DNA from: Choristoneura fumiferana | Lineage: Eukaryota; Arthropoda; Insecta; Lepidoptera; Tortricidae | Length of the DNA: 64,000 bases | Direction of reading: 5' to 3' | Assembly (NCBI RefSeq): GCF_025370935.1 | Contig: NC_133481.1 | Span: 14,167,039 to 14,231,038, forward strand | Shown: positions 54,245 through 64,000 of the stretch, piece after piece | How the letters are laid out: each line of letters opens with the position of its first letter | Numbering within the stretch: position 1 is the first letter of the stretch | Program-made: the position numbers and the translations under genes | The notes under the pieces: model-generated | Told to the model about the DNA's origin: nothing | Databases searched by the model: none | What the model saw: the letters and a program-made list of their open reading frames with translations, nothing else

Positions 54245-55715
54245 TTTAAAAATATTAGCGTCTTTCTCTTTCCAACCAGAATACAGAGAACGAATCATAG
54301 AAATATGAAAAATAGGTTTTTGCGGAGAGGACTATTTATTTATTTTGGTTTTTTGGATATGAGCAAAGCATTTGACCGCGTTGACCATGATATTCTTTTA
54401 AAAAAAATGGAGTTATATGGGATACGAGGTAAAGCATACGACTGGGTACAAAATTACTTGGTTGGTAGAATGCAGTGCATAGAAATCGAAAGAGTCACCA
54501 AGAAACACAAGAATGCCATTACTAAAGAAACAATTAGATCTAGTTTTCTGCCAAACAAGATTGGAATACCTCAAGGTAGCATTCTCGGACCACTACTATT
54601 TCTAATTGCAATTAACGATTTCCCAATGCTTTGAATCATGACTGCATCCTTTTCGCTGACGACTCTACTCTTATAATTAAAGGTGACCACAAAAACATCT
54701 CGGTATTTGAAAAAAACGTAAATAGTACACTATCGGACGCCATCAACTGGCTAAATAACAATAATCTGAAAGTTAACCTGACTAAGACTAAAGCTATGCA
54801 ATTTGGTCCGTATAATGCAAAGCCACTACCCATGCAAATTAGATACAACCTTTCAAGCATAGAAACGGTTGATTTTGTGTCCTTCTTAGGCTTCAACATC
54901 GACAAAAATTTGAATTGGAAGCATCACGTTAACCAGGTCTGCAAGAAATTGGCTAGATTTGTGTTTGCCTTAAGAAAGCTGAAACAAACAATAACGCCAG
55001 AAGCAGCTATCACAGCATACCATGGTTATGTCTCCTCTGTTCTAAGCTATGGATTATTGCTGTGGGGAAATTCCGTTGAGGTTGAAAGAGCTTTTAAATT
55101 CAGAAAAAGTGTATTCGCGCTCTCGATAATGCAGGGACTCTGGATAGCTGCAAACCATTATTTAAAAAGTTTAATATACTTCCGCTCCCATGCATGTATA
55201 CAAAAGAAGCATGTCTTTTGTCAGAGACAATACGTGTTACTTCACTCGACGTACAGAAGCGAGTTCTCGGCACGTAAGGGCTCAATACAGGAGCCTTTTA
55301 TGTCAGCCTCCTTGCCACACCTCCATCTATAGGAAAAACTGTTACAATATGAGTATAGTCCTCTATAATAGCTTGCCTGAAGATATTAAACTACAGAGCA
55401 AGCAAAGATTCAAATCTAAATTAATCGATTGGCTACAACATAAATGTTTTTACAGTGTAAAAGAATATTTGGCAGATAACGGGTGATGTTTATTTTAGGT
55501 AATTTTATTTGACTTAATGTGTTTATGGCATGGGTATTTCATTTGTGAACGACTATTAGTGGACATTAGACCTGTATAAACGAATAATATATTTTAACGA
55601 TAATTATTATAATTGTAAAATTTAATGTGTTAATAATTTGCACGCCTGCATGCAGGTTGGATACAATGGACAAGAAGACTGTAACACCATTTATACTGTA
55701 TTCTAGCAAATAAAC
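54245..55715 (+). pseudogene. Non-LTR reverse transcriptase (Jockey/CR1-like LINE), frameshifted
   Basis: The largest protein-coding relic in the window. Motif A is FLDMSKAFDRVDHDILLKKM (from about 54347, catalytic Asp after FL), motif B is GIPQGSILGPLLF (about 54560-54600), and motif C is LFADDS (about 54646-54663, both catalytic Asp present). The thumb-side LGFNIDKNLNWKHHVNQVCK follows. Motifs A and B are in one frame, which ends at 54634. Motif C is in a second frame from 54631, so there is a shift near 54620. A further shift between about 55100 and 55190 returns to the first frame for the C-terminus (SIVLYNSLPEDIK, WLQHKCFYSVKEYL), ending at 55486. The 3' UTR runs to about 55715. No endonuclease and no N-terminal part remain. 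It cannot make a working enzyme. Confidence 0.92.
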
Positions 55716-56100
55716 GATTCGAACGAATCGATTTAAACATAATTAAATACGGCGATTGATAAGTACCTACCTAACTGCAGTCTTAAGTCAAAAGACGATA
55801 TCTAAAAAAACACTTGAATTATTTACACCATCCGATGCAAAATGTTTTAAGCTATACAATGGTATAAAGAACTCAAAGGTGTTTTTTTTTTTGCTTCAAG
55901 AGGACAGTATAATCTAATAAAATGTTTGAAAATACGAAAAACGCTTATGCTCATTGGCGCTTATGTCGATTGTAGAAGGAACTATATACACGATAACATA
56001 TTTATTCCTAAATGAGTTTTGTCTAACTATTCTTAAGCTGTACCTGCTAGTAATTTAATAAACGTTCACAACAGACCCAAAACTTATATTAGATTGAAAG
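55716..56100. other. Unassigned sequence
   Basis: Contains the second copy (56029-56067) of the block seen at 53411. Nothing else recognised. Confidence 0.4.
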
Positions 56101-56365
56101 CTTTAAGCCCCTACCCGTGTAGGGCAACTACACAAACCTAGTTAATGACTGAACCGATCCGGAGCCGTCGACGGGCGATTTATCACGCCATGTATGGACG
56201 AGTCCGGTGACTCGCCAGAACCGGAATACCCGAATTTAGGCCAATTTTGCGTAAATATTTATTACGTAAATAGCCATATTAGCCCCTTAAGGCGCTCCTT
56301 TTTTCGTAATCGATATTCCGTTACGTGACTCAAGTTATTTGGTATCGTTAAGCCGTGAAATTACG
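56100..56365. other. Non-repetitive, GC-balanced segment
   Basis: Less AT-rich than its surroundings, with no recognised repeat (GATCCGGAGCCGTCGACGGG, CTCGCCAGAACCGGAATACC). No open frame of note. Could be conserved non-coding DNA; not testable here. Confidence 0.25.
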
Positions 56366-56488
56366 GAGGCATTGTGTGCGTGTCCTGTCCTTGTGTGCTG
56401 TGGAAGCAAATTGATGTTGACGTAAGACCATCCTACATTTGTTTAATCGTACAGCGCTGTAAAAAAAGGGAGGTAGCCATAAAAATTG

Positions 56489-56772
56489 TGGCATCTAGCG
56501 TAGTGTGGTACGCAGAGGATCGTGGGTTCAATCCCAGGTTTGCATCTCTGGAGTTTTTCCATGAGCTCAGTTTTACGAGCTTTTCTGTAAAAGAAAACAC
56601 TATTAGGCAACCTATATAGCTGTGAATCAATTTCATGCTGTGTTTGAAGTTAAGATTCCCTCTGGGCCCGCATGAGAGCCACAACCTAAGCCCTTCTTTT
56701 TTTTTGAGAGATGATCTGTGCCCAGCAGTAGTACGTAAAATATGTCTATAAGCTTGAGATGGTGATGACGAT
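56489..56772 (+). mobile_element. tRNA-derived SINE, decayed full-length copy
   Basis: Head with GGATCGTGGGTTCAATCCCA (box B), body ACGAGCTTTTCTGTAAAAGA, CTGGGCCCGCATGAGAGCCA, 3' end TGTGCCCAGCAGTAGTACGT. Frames on both strands across it are by-products. Confidence 0.75.
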
Positions 56773-56774
56773 AG

Positions 56775-58250
56775 CATCGTAAGTAATAATAATACGAGTA
56801 ATAATTAACACCTAAGTACTTCATTATCAAACTAACCAGATCAGGCATTCGTCTGGGGGCATCATTCGCGCAACTCAATATTATTCAAGGGGATAGAAGT
56901 AGAAGTTTCTCAAAATTATCTGCATCGTGAAATGGAACAAATTCTTGATTTTGTGTAAAGTTTTACGTATTGTATCCTAGTCAAGATACATCACGCATAT
57001 CATGATATGTACAATTTCGTTCCCCAGAGCCACAAACCATTTATTATTCGCAGAAAAAATGAAGATCTTCTAAATTGTTCCTTATTTTGTTTGTCCTTGC
57101 GAATTTTATATTACCGAAGATGGAATGTTTTCCAAGTTGAGTTTTTACTATTGCACGTACATTATTTTTAACAAGTTTCAGTAAAGAATTGATAGGGATA
57201 AATGCGAAAGGCAAAAAAAACGAGTTTGGCACGATTCGGTGGCGCAATTGTTTTAATCAAACGCTCGCGACGGATATTAGCAAGCCGAACAATTGCAGAT
57301 TCCAACAAAATGGCTCCTTACAAGAAATTGTTTCGCTTGAACAGAGAAATATTATATTTTTCGTTTGATTTCGCTCGTAGCTGCGCAATGCGTTGTATAA
57401 CTTATTGTTTGTGAAATTGCCTGTTTAAAGCTGGAGTTAGATGTGCACAATCAACCTCATTTCAGTGTTGTTGTCTCGTATACCTACCTACGGAGAGTTA
57501 GTTTGTGTACACCAATTTTTAAAATTTCACTAGAAGGCCTGCCTTTGTCGAACGTTTCTTTCTCTTATAATATCGCCATATCATCATTTAATATTAATCG
57601 AAATCAGGGTATATAAGCTTAAAAGAATGTCGAAAATTAAAAGAAAATCCTTGATTTAACATAAAGACAATCTATATAATTTTATCTATATTGATTTAAA
57701 CAAAAGCTTAAACAACAAAATATGCCGAGAGTCTGTGTTTTGTCTGGGTTATTATTGCATTAAAAATAAACCCACCTATTTCCTACAGGATTTCACCAGG
57801 TAGTAAAGTGCGGGATGCGAAGAGTATTTTCCGCTAAAACGCTTGACATATCGTCAATCGTTTATTTTATTGCCATATATTGGGCAGAAAAACACGAAAA
57901 TACCTATCTCAATGAAGGGTTGAGCAATAAATTATTTGGGCCTCGAGCAAAAAAGAATGAGTTCCAAACCAATTTATCCGTTATTATAAACCACAAGGAA
58001 AAACCTGTATGCCAATATAATATTTTTCACAAAAAGTACACAGGGCAAGGTTCCAGCCATGCAAATCATTTTAATGGATAATTAACTCTCAAGGGAGAAA
58101 CATTTTGCACATTTTTTTTACTGAATTACGGGACATTTGAAGCTAATATTTAATTTTGTTACTTTGACATTTTTCTTACTCGGCTTTGAGTTTGTCCCCA
58201 CAAAATACGGCGCTGCTTTCAAATTTTTCACAAGACTCCTTTTGTTTCAG
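56775..58250. other. Unassigned region upstream of the small ORF
   Basis: No repeat recognised. Frames at 57202-57414 and 57815-58081 start with ATG but have no motifs. GCAATTGTT at 57244 and AACAATTGC at 57288 form a short inverted repeat. Confidence 0.35.
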
Positions 58251-58376
58251 AAACGGCCCCAGTTACACCAAGCGTGGCGTTGAGAACTCAATAAAACAAT
58301 GTTGAAAAGATGCTTAAAGATGCAAAATATTTTTTTGTGAACATAAACCATGATTCCCCTTTAAGAGAACGCGCAG
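58251..58376 (+). other. Possible 5' untranslated part of a terminal exon
   Basis: ACTCCTTTTGTTTCAG ending at 58250 is a good 3' splice acceptor. The following sequence has an in-frame stop at 58362, so it would be untranslated before the ATG at 58407. A weaker acceptor, GCGCAG, ends at 58376. Speculative. Confidence 0.3.
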
Positions 58377-58406
58377 AATGCGACCTGGGTGTCCCGGACT
58401 AACGTG

Positions 58407-58685
58407 ATGCAACTTGTAATGCTAAATTTCCTAATCATGTTCGACATAGTGTTCATATTCTTTCTGTTCCTGATCGCGGTGACGTGTGTGATGAATTATA
58501 TGCCTGGGAAAAGCAAGCGGCAAGAAGTGATTGAGGAAGAAGTGGATGACGACGTGATTCCGCCGCCTCCGTTGTTCGATGATGACTGCTTGCCTTCGAC
58601 CAGTCGCGACACGTATGTCGTGATACCGCCGCCGATGGACCACGTCGCAAACGCTAAAGACGGATGTCCCATACACGTGGTGTAG
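58407..58685 (+). CDS. Putative small single-pass membrane protein, 92 aa
   Basis: From the first ATG the frame encodes 92 residues. Residues 3-31 are strongly hydrophobic (FLIMFDIVFIFFLFLIAVTC), followed by a basic KSKR at 35-38, so an N-out, C-in signal anchor is likely. The tail is acidic (EVIEEEVDDD at 40-49), then PPPPLF at 52-57, a DDD cluster at 58-60 and VIPPP at 72-76, compatible with a short cytosolic tail with proline-rich binding motifs. Codons in the tail favour G/C at the third position although the region is AT-rich, which argues for selection as coding sequence. AATAAA-type signals follow near 58745. It could be a complete single-exon protein or the last exon of a larger gene, with a possible acceptor at 58250. 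I do not recognise the family. Confidence 0.55.
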   Translation: MQLVMLNFLIMFDIVFIFFLFLIAVTCVMNYMPGKSKRQEVIEEEVDDDVIPPPPLFDDDCLPSTSRDTYVVIPPPMDHVANAKDGCPIHVV

Positions 58686-58689
58686 TATA

Positions 58690-60250
58690 AGCACTGAATA
58701 ATATGTAAGAAATCATTCTTTAACCAATTTGTACCTACGTTAAAATAAAATAAATTGAACGGATATGATCGTATTTGGAGAACTTTTAAATGTTGAGATT
58801 TTACATACATAATCTGTTCTCTTTAGTTAATTGTATTTTTATTTATCTTCAAAGTTTCAATGAAGAAATATCTCTGAGTCTGAGTCTTTTACATACCTCA
58901 CATGTATCGTTCTAAATTAAAGGAACTTTTCATTAACTATTGCAACAGAAATTACTGTGTGAGTGCTTGCCAAATTTGAATTGGAAACATTATATATATC
59001 ATTCCTTTTTGCATGTTCTCTGAGATAAAAATATGTAGACATATAAAATTGCGACAGTTTACTTACAGTACTTATATTTCAAGTAATATTTGGAAATAAA
59101 TACTCTCCATTTTCATAGAATAACATTGAGCCTTCATAACAATTTGTAATAGTTTTCCTCCCGATATTATTGTGGGGATAAACTGAATTGGTTCTTGCGT
59201 GTAATGTGATTTATTTAATAATTTCAGTTTCGTCTATTTCAGATCAACGTAGGAGTTTATTAAGAAGAAGCCTTATGAGAATGTAGATGTCGAAAACAAA
59301 ATGTAGGCATTTTTTACCAATTTGTCATGTATAAGTAAAATTTCTTGTTATATAAGACTAAAAGGTGGAATTTGGGACTCAAGTGAATTGTACGAACACT
59401 GAGTAGTTCAATATATCGGGAAGATACCATGTGATTTTGCGAACGCATTCGCTCTCCGAGGAAAGTGGACGTGCGACATATACTCGTTGTTTTGGATCGA
59501 TATAAGTAGGCACACTTAGCGTGTAAGGAACCGATTGTGTAGTTTTAACACTTAACGCCTAAATTATTGCTTAACTTTATATTTATTAGTGAGCAAACTG
59601 ATCTCAATTACGTTTGCCTATGCAGTTTCTTTCATAACCATTCATTATTGACTATACAACTAACGGTAGATTAGTTTGTTACAAACTACTATTGTTTTGT
59701 TTTGCTATTGTACCAAAGGTACGTTCTGTGCAAAGTGTTCACATTTCGTGTACTACAAGTGCTTGTTTAAGATAAATGTGACTGAATAATAGGTAACATA
59801 GATAAGATTTATATGTTATAGTAAAAACCGTACGCTCTACTTAAGCTTGTAATTCTTGATAGGTTGTAAATTATGAATTGAAAATTGGTTTTTTTTGTTC
59901 TTCCAGTCACTTGGATTTTCATTAATTTGTATTGTTATTTTAAAGCTCCAATTATTTTAAAGGCATTTTGCCGCAGCTGGTGTTAAATTCAAAGCTAAAA
60001 CATGATTGATTGATTAATCAGCTTTCGTAGCTACAATACATGTTATTAATCTTTTAAAAATATTAATTGATTAAATTATCTTCAAAACCACTCAATTTTT
60101 TTCAAAAGAAAGCAAATAATAATGACACGGAGATAGATTTGTATTTGATTGATGAGATATCGAAAAACAATGTTGATAATACACATTTCCAATGAAAACC
60201 AGCTTATAATTTCACAGTAAAACCAGCAACTTATTTTCATTAACATGAAC
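58690..60250. other. Unassigned AT-rich region, 3' of the small ORF
   Basis: The first part would be 3' UTR if the ORF is real (several AATAAA-like signals from 58745). The remainder shows no recognised gene or repeat. Confidence 0.35.
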
Positions 60251-60262
60251 GACTAACGTACT

Positions 60263-60736
60263 AATGAACTAAAATAATTTCCTTGCTCACCCGCGACCTT
60301 ACAATAGCTAAGCTTATGCAAAATATGCGTGTTCATGCAGTTCCTCCACCTCCACACTGTAAGAACACACACAAATCACACAAACCCATCTATCACCACC
60401 ACCACACTACACTGACGCGTTTTGAACTCAAACAGAGCTCATCTTCAGAGTGACACAACCGTACACATGTACATGTATGCTGGGGGTAGCATGGTGTACG
60501 GTTGTGTCACTCTGAAGATGAGCTCTGTTTGAGTTCGAAACGCGTCAGTGTAGTGTGGTGGTGGTGATAGATGGGTTTGTGTGATTTGTGTGTGTTCTTA
60601 CATTGTGGAGGTGGAGGAACTGCATGAACACGCATATTTTGCATAAGCTTAGCTATTGTAAGGTCGCGGGTGAGCAAGGAAATTATTTAGTTCATTGATA
60701 TGGACCTCCGCAAAGTAACGCCTGATTCAATAAATT
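60263..60736 (+). mobile_element. Inverted-repeat element with hammerhead ribozyme-like arm, complete
   Basis: Left arm 60263-60466 and right arm 60494-60696 are near-perfect reverse complements: I count two substitutions and one single-base indel over about 200 bases. A 27-base spacer (60467-60493) separates them. A 40 bp tail (60697-60736, GGACCTCCGCAAAGTAACGC then CTGATTCAATAAATT) follows the right arm only. The whole is flanked by a perfect 12 bp target duplication GACTAACGTACT (60251-60262, 60737-60748). There is no open frame. Inverted terminal repeats with an added ~40 bp tail, variable 5' truncation among copies, long target duplications and a hammerhead motif fit what is known of Penelope-like retroelements. 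Without a Penelope protein the class is inferred. Confidence 0.85.
60508..60550 (+). ncRNA. Hammerhead ribozyme-like motif (type I), intact core
   Basis: In order: stem I CACT (60508-60511), core CTGAAGA (60512-60518, matching C3 U4 G5 A6 N7 G8 A9), one extra T, stem II GAGCTC/GAGTTC with loop TGTTT (60520-60536), GAAA (60537-60540), minimal stem III sequence ACGCGT, cleavage triplet GTC ending at 60546, and stem I AGTG (60547-60550) complementary to CACT. The extra base before stem II is a departure from the textbook form. The self-complementary ACGCGT would allow dimerisation, as proposed for minimal hammerheads of Penelope-like elements. Activity is not shown. Confidence 0.6.
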
Positions 60737-60756
60737 GACTAACGTACTGTTTAATC

Positions 60757-61558
60757 TTTTTTTTTTTTTTTTTTTTTTAATCTTTATTTATTATGGAACT
60801 TTGATCAAACGATAATGAACATGTCAGTTCCCAAAGGCCTTAACTATAAAAACACCACAACAGCTATAAGATTTAAATGAGTAACAACTCGTGCCAAGAG
60901 GACTGCTATGTCCTCCAAACCATACCAACCGATCCCCTGCCACAGGTGGCAAACCTGCGCACGGATTCTTTTACACAGAACTCGGAACCAATGTCAACCA
61001 CAAATATGTCTACTTACTTATCTAAAAATCCGTATACAAATCTAGCAGCCTGCGACCAAGGCTCCGACAATATGGCTTGGAAATACCAACATTTAAGACA
61101 TTGACATTCCAAATTGAGTAAAACATATTCCTCTTGGCTCGAGTCCTTACACACTCCATTAATAGGTGGAAAACATCTTCAACCACATCGCACTCAACAC
61201 AATTTGGAGACTCTGCCTTTCTCATTAAATGCGCAAACTTATTTAAGGAACATGACCAGATCGAAGTCTATGCGCACAAATAACTTTTGCTCTGGAGAGA
61301 CTAACAGAATCAAACCAAGGTACATGAGGAGGCTCAGACTGCATTGTCCTATAACCAAATACCCTTGAACTGAGACCGGCTGTCGAAATGCTCTTTCCAG
61401 AGGTCATGACATTTGTTCTTATAACGCAAAATTACCTCAGAAAATTCAGGAGCAATCACGATCTCTGTTCCTCACTAACAGCAGACGCGGCTAGCCGATC
61501 AGCTTCCTCGTTGCCTACTAAGCCAATATGTGAAGGGATCCACTGAATTTTTAAACAA
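60757..61558 (-). pseudogene. LINE with RNase H domain, 5'-truncated, inserted with target duplication
   Basis: The T-run 60757-60778 is the poly(A) tail of a minus-strand LINE, and AATAAA lies just inside it. From its 5' end the minus strand encodes the end of an RNase H domain, LKIQWIPSHIGLVGNEEADR (WIPSH and NEEADR motifs). After frameshifts and stops come a zinc-knuckle-like C..C...ED.FHLLMEC block (61225-61022) and the C-terminus. Target duplication ACTGTTTAATC lies at 60746-60756 and 61559-61569. A LINE with RNase H points to the I/Jockey/R1/LOA groups. Non-functional. Confidence 0.88.
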
Positions 61559-61571
61559 ACTGTTTAATCTT

Positions 61572-62600
61572 GAGATAGTGATTATTTTATAAATTGATGC
61601 AAGTTTTATGAGTCCGCTGAGCAGTATTTTATATCGTCAAAAGTAACATCAATACAGTAAAGCGAATAAGTAATAAGATCATTTATTTCAATCCACCACT
61701 ATTGGTTACAACATTGGAATTTAAGTTTCCGAATTTTTAAGTTTTTACTGGTTTCCTGTTAGTTTTTTTAAGTACCTACATAGTTGGCGCTGGATACCAA
61801 ATTCGTAAAATTATTTGAAAGATCCAGTACAAATGGAAAATCGTTGACATAAATTTGACATATTTTGTGTTCGGATCAAAGTTACACGAATCAAAGTTTA
61901 TCGAATTGACAATTTACAAATAGGAACTTTTCGGATTCTACATAAATAGAAATGGTCCTTTTTTTACGGCCCATATCAGTTACCTATTTTACATTGAGAC
62001 TAGATTCCATTTTTGACGATATCCACAATGGACAGTTTTGCTTTCGGATTTTTTCGCTTGAGCGTAGGTATAATTTTGAGTCGTTGATTTTCCATATGTA
62101 CTCAATGATTGTAAATCATTTGAAATCACTGATTCGAGAATAGGTAGAAAAAAAATATGTCGTGTATAGTATAGTAATGAAATGACTAGTCTTCGCGTAT
62201 ATTAAATGGCACGAATCACGGAATAAAAAAATAGGTTCAATTCGGGAGCCTTATTTTTCTTTATATTCTGCGTGTTCTCGTTTCAGTATAAATTTACAAA
62301 CAAAAGATTATTTTAGCAAACCCCGTTTACAATAAGCTATAATTAAGATGTAAGGTTTAACGTAATAATAAAAAGACAATACATGTATTACGAAGTTTCT
62401 CATATCATTTGGGTTAAGTAAAAGGAATTCTCTATTTAACACGTAGACGTTTAGTTTAGTTCTATTGATTAGATCAATAGGTTGAAGAGAAAATTCTATT
62501 AATAATACGTGGCAGAAATTACTTAGTGATTGCAAAAGTGGATAAGAAATCTCCAACTTTGTTGTATCTGAATGTGTACCAAATTAATAATAACTTATGT
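61572..62600. other. Unassigned AT-rich region
   Basis: No recognised repeat or gene. Frames 61952-62143 and 62308-62556(-) have no motifs. Confidence 0.35.
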
Positions 62601-62604
62601 TCAG

Positions 62605-62705
62605 CATATATTTACCTCCCACTGGGCACAGTTCTTTCAAAATAATGGTTGTTCTCTAGATCCGGCGCAGACCCAGTGTGGATTGGATACTTCATGTACA
62701 CTATT
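62605..62705 (-). mobile_element. SINE 3' fragment
   Basis: CTCCCACTGGGCACAGTTCT and CAGACCCAGTGTGGATTGGA are the reversed SINE body and 3' end. Confidence 0.6.
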
Positions 62706-62819
62706 ACGGTTCACGTCTAGTGGGATGAAAATGAACATTTCTCAAATAGTTTGCTGTTTCACTCATTACCAATTTTTATTTGGTCTATAGTAACAAAAAA
62801 AAAGTTTCCATAAAAGTGA

Positions 62820-62882
62820 AATATGGAAAGGCCTATGTCCAAGAGTAGACGTCACATGGCTGATATGTTGATGATGATGACG
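62820..62882 (+). mobile_element. RTE-type 3' tail fragment
   Basis: AAGGCCTATGTCCAAGAGTA, GACGTCACATGGCTG and (ATG)n. Confidence 0.7.
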
Positions 62883-62884
62883 AA

Positions 62885-63820
62885 GTGAAATAGGATATTT
62901 TAGTTGTTTATTAGGTTCAGGTTCATTCAGGTTTCTTGGCTGAATGTTTTGCAAATGGTCACACAATGTAAAACCTGCAATATGTACCCCACACATTTTT
63001 TGAGAAATGTTCAAAAATTATTTGGTCTGAAAACTAAACTTAATTGTGATGTACAATGGCAACAACTGAGACTTTATTGACTTTTGCTGTAACTAACTTA
63101 CCAATAAAGTTTGAAAGGAATTAAGTAACTCCATTGTGTAACCATTCGGTTGGCGGTAACGGGTCTAATAAGGTTTACAAAAAATATTTCGATTTTAACA
63201 ATGTTAATGAATTAAATATAAAAATCGTTTCATAGTTACATAGATTTAAAAAGCTTCAAAACGTAAGTCACCAGTAAATCAGGAATAAATTACACTATGT
63301 GATATATACACAATTTATAAGACGTAGCTATGGAGGAGATATTGTTTTTAATTTATTGTTATGCGAGTGCTAAGGCTCTCGATATTGATGTAAACTAATA
63401 AAGTGCACTACAGCAGTGTCGTCATATCAAAATTGCAGTTTTATTTGACTTTAACTTAAACAAGTTGACTATAATCTCGAAGGGGTTATGAATGAAATTT
63501 ATCTTAGTTGGGAATACGAATTGTGAATCAACCCGAGGTAGATCTCTTACCAGATGTACCGATAAAATAAGGGACTCCAGGCTTCCCGAGGTTTAGGTCC
63601 ATCGTCAAAGCCGCGATGGACAGAAGCCGATGGACACAAATGATGCATTCCAAGTACCTATAGATCACCGGTTGATGTCCACGATCCTCAGTCATGAGAA
63701 AACGACTAGACAGAGAGATAAACTTGAAAAGATGCCAGGAATTTGAGGAGGTTGAAAAGATGCGTTTTATTCGCCTCAACATTACGGCCATATCTTTTAC
63801 GAATAGGCTATAGATTTTAT
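62885..63820. other. Unassigned region
   Basis: No recognised repeat or gene. Confidence 0.35.
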
Positions 63821-63826
63821 TTTTAT

Positions 63827-63900
63827 AGGTCGCGTGAGCAAAGTTATTGTTTTAGTTCATTGATATGGACTTTCGCAAAGTAATGCCTGATTCAATAAAC
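63827..63900 (+). mobile_element. Inverted-repeat element, 3' end only
   Basis: AGGTCGCGTGAGCAAAG, TTTTAGTTCATTGATATGGA and tail CGCAAAGTAATGCCTGATTC. 5'-truncated copy of the 60263 family. Confidence 0.72.
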
Positions 63901-63946
63901 GATTTAACTAAATTTTATTCTTGGGCTATGAAGTCGACGTCAAAAG

Positions 63947-64000
63947 CGGTACCTATTGTATAACGCGCGGCCGCTCGCAATCGCATTCGCCATCTTTTTC
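63947..64000 (+). repeat. GAGGCCGTATTG-type repeat end, cut by window
   Basis: CTATTGTATAACGCGCGGCC, GCTCGCAATCGCATTCGCCA; same end as 47912 and related to 791. It continues past the window. Confidence 0.55.

Noticed and set aside
56433..56777. 114-codon minus-strand frame
   Set aside because: Antisense of a decayed SINE.
1..64000. CRISPR arrays, operons, bacterial promoters or insertion sequences
   Set aside because: Nothing of this kind is present. Gene density, repeat types and base composition are those of an insect genome.

Overview
The window looks like repeat-rich, AT-rich intergenic or intronic DNA from a moth or butterfly (Lepidoptera). The evidence is the repeat content: tRNA-headed SINEs whose 3' end matches an RTE-type LINE tail ending in (ATG)n, Helitron-like elements of the Lep1 kind ending in a hairpin plus CTAG, several LINE 3' ends of lepidopteran type, and short TTAGG arrays (the insect telomere motif) inside a minisatellite. 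There is no bacterial-style gene organisation. I found no complete, recognisable conserved gene. Most long open reading frames run through repeats.

Layout. 0-10 kb holds RTE tails, a Jockey-like LINE C-terminus (about 1.45-2.0 kb), a LINE 3' end on the minus strand (2.5-2.8 kb), a foldback MITE (3.3-3.5 kb), the first copy of a ~0.65 kb family starting GGGTTCCG (4.6 kb), a small MITE with target duplication (5.2 kb), a LINE C-terminus (5.4-5.85 kb), a Helitron (6.9 kb) and SINE pieces. 10-30 kb is mostly unrecognised AT-rich sequence with scattered SINEs, Helitrons, three further GGGTTCCG copies, a TA-flanked MITE (22.4 kb) and the minisatellite (28.9 kb). 30-47 kb is similar, and contains a CpG-rich block followed by splice-donor-like sites near 34.4-34.6 kb that may be a promoter with a non-coding first exon. 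47-56 kb holds two LINE reverse transcriptase remnants (minus 48.3-48.9 kb, plus 54.2-55.7 kb) and a run of LINE tails. 56-64 kb contains the best candidate for a real protein-coding exon, a 92-residue single-pass membrane protein at 58407-58685, and the most unusual element of the window at 60263-60736.

That element has two nearly identical ~200 bp arms in inverted orientation around a 27 bp spacer, a 40 bp tail, and a perfect 12 bp target site duplication. One arm encodes a sequence matching the hammerhead ribozyme fold (core CTGAAGA, stem II, GAAAC, GUC cleavage triplet, stem I). Degraded relatives at 24.1-24.5, 29.3-29.5, 32.5, 33.3, 38.8-39.1 and 63.8 kb share arm or tail pieces, and three copies show an A-U / G-U / G-C series at one stem I pair. 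The architecture resembles that described for terminal repeats of Penelope-like retroelements, but no Penelope protein is present, so the assignment is inference. No genes can be seen working together. The window is mainly a record of nested transposition, in places with readable insertion order.
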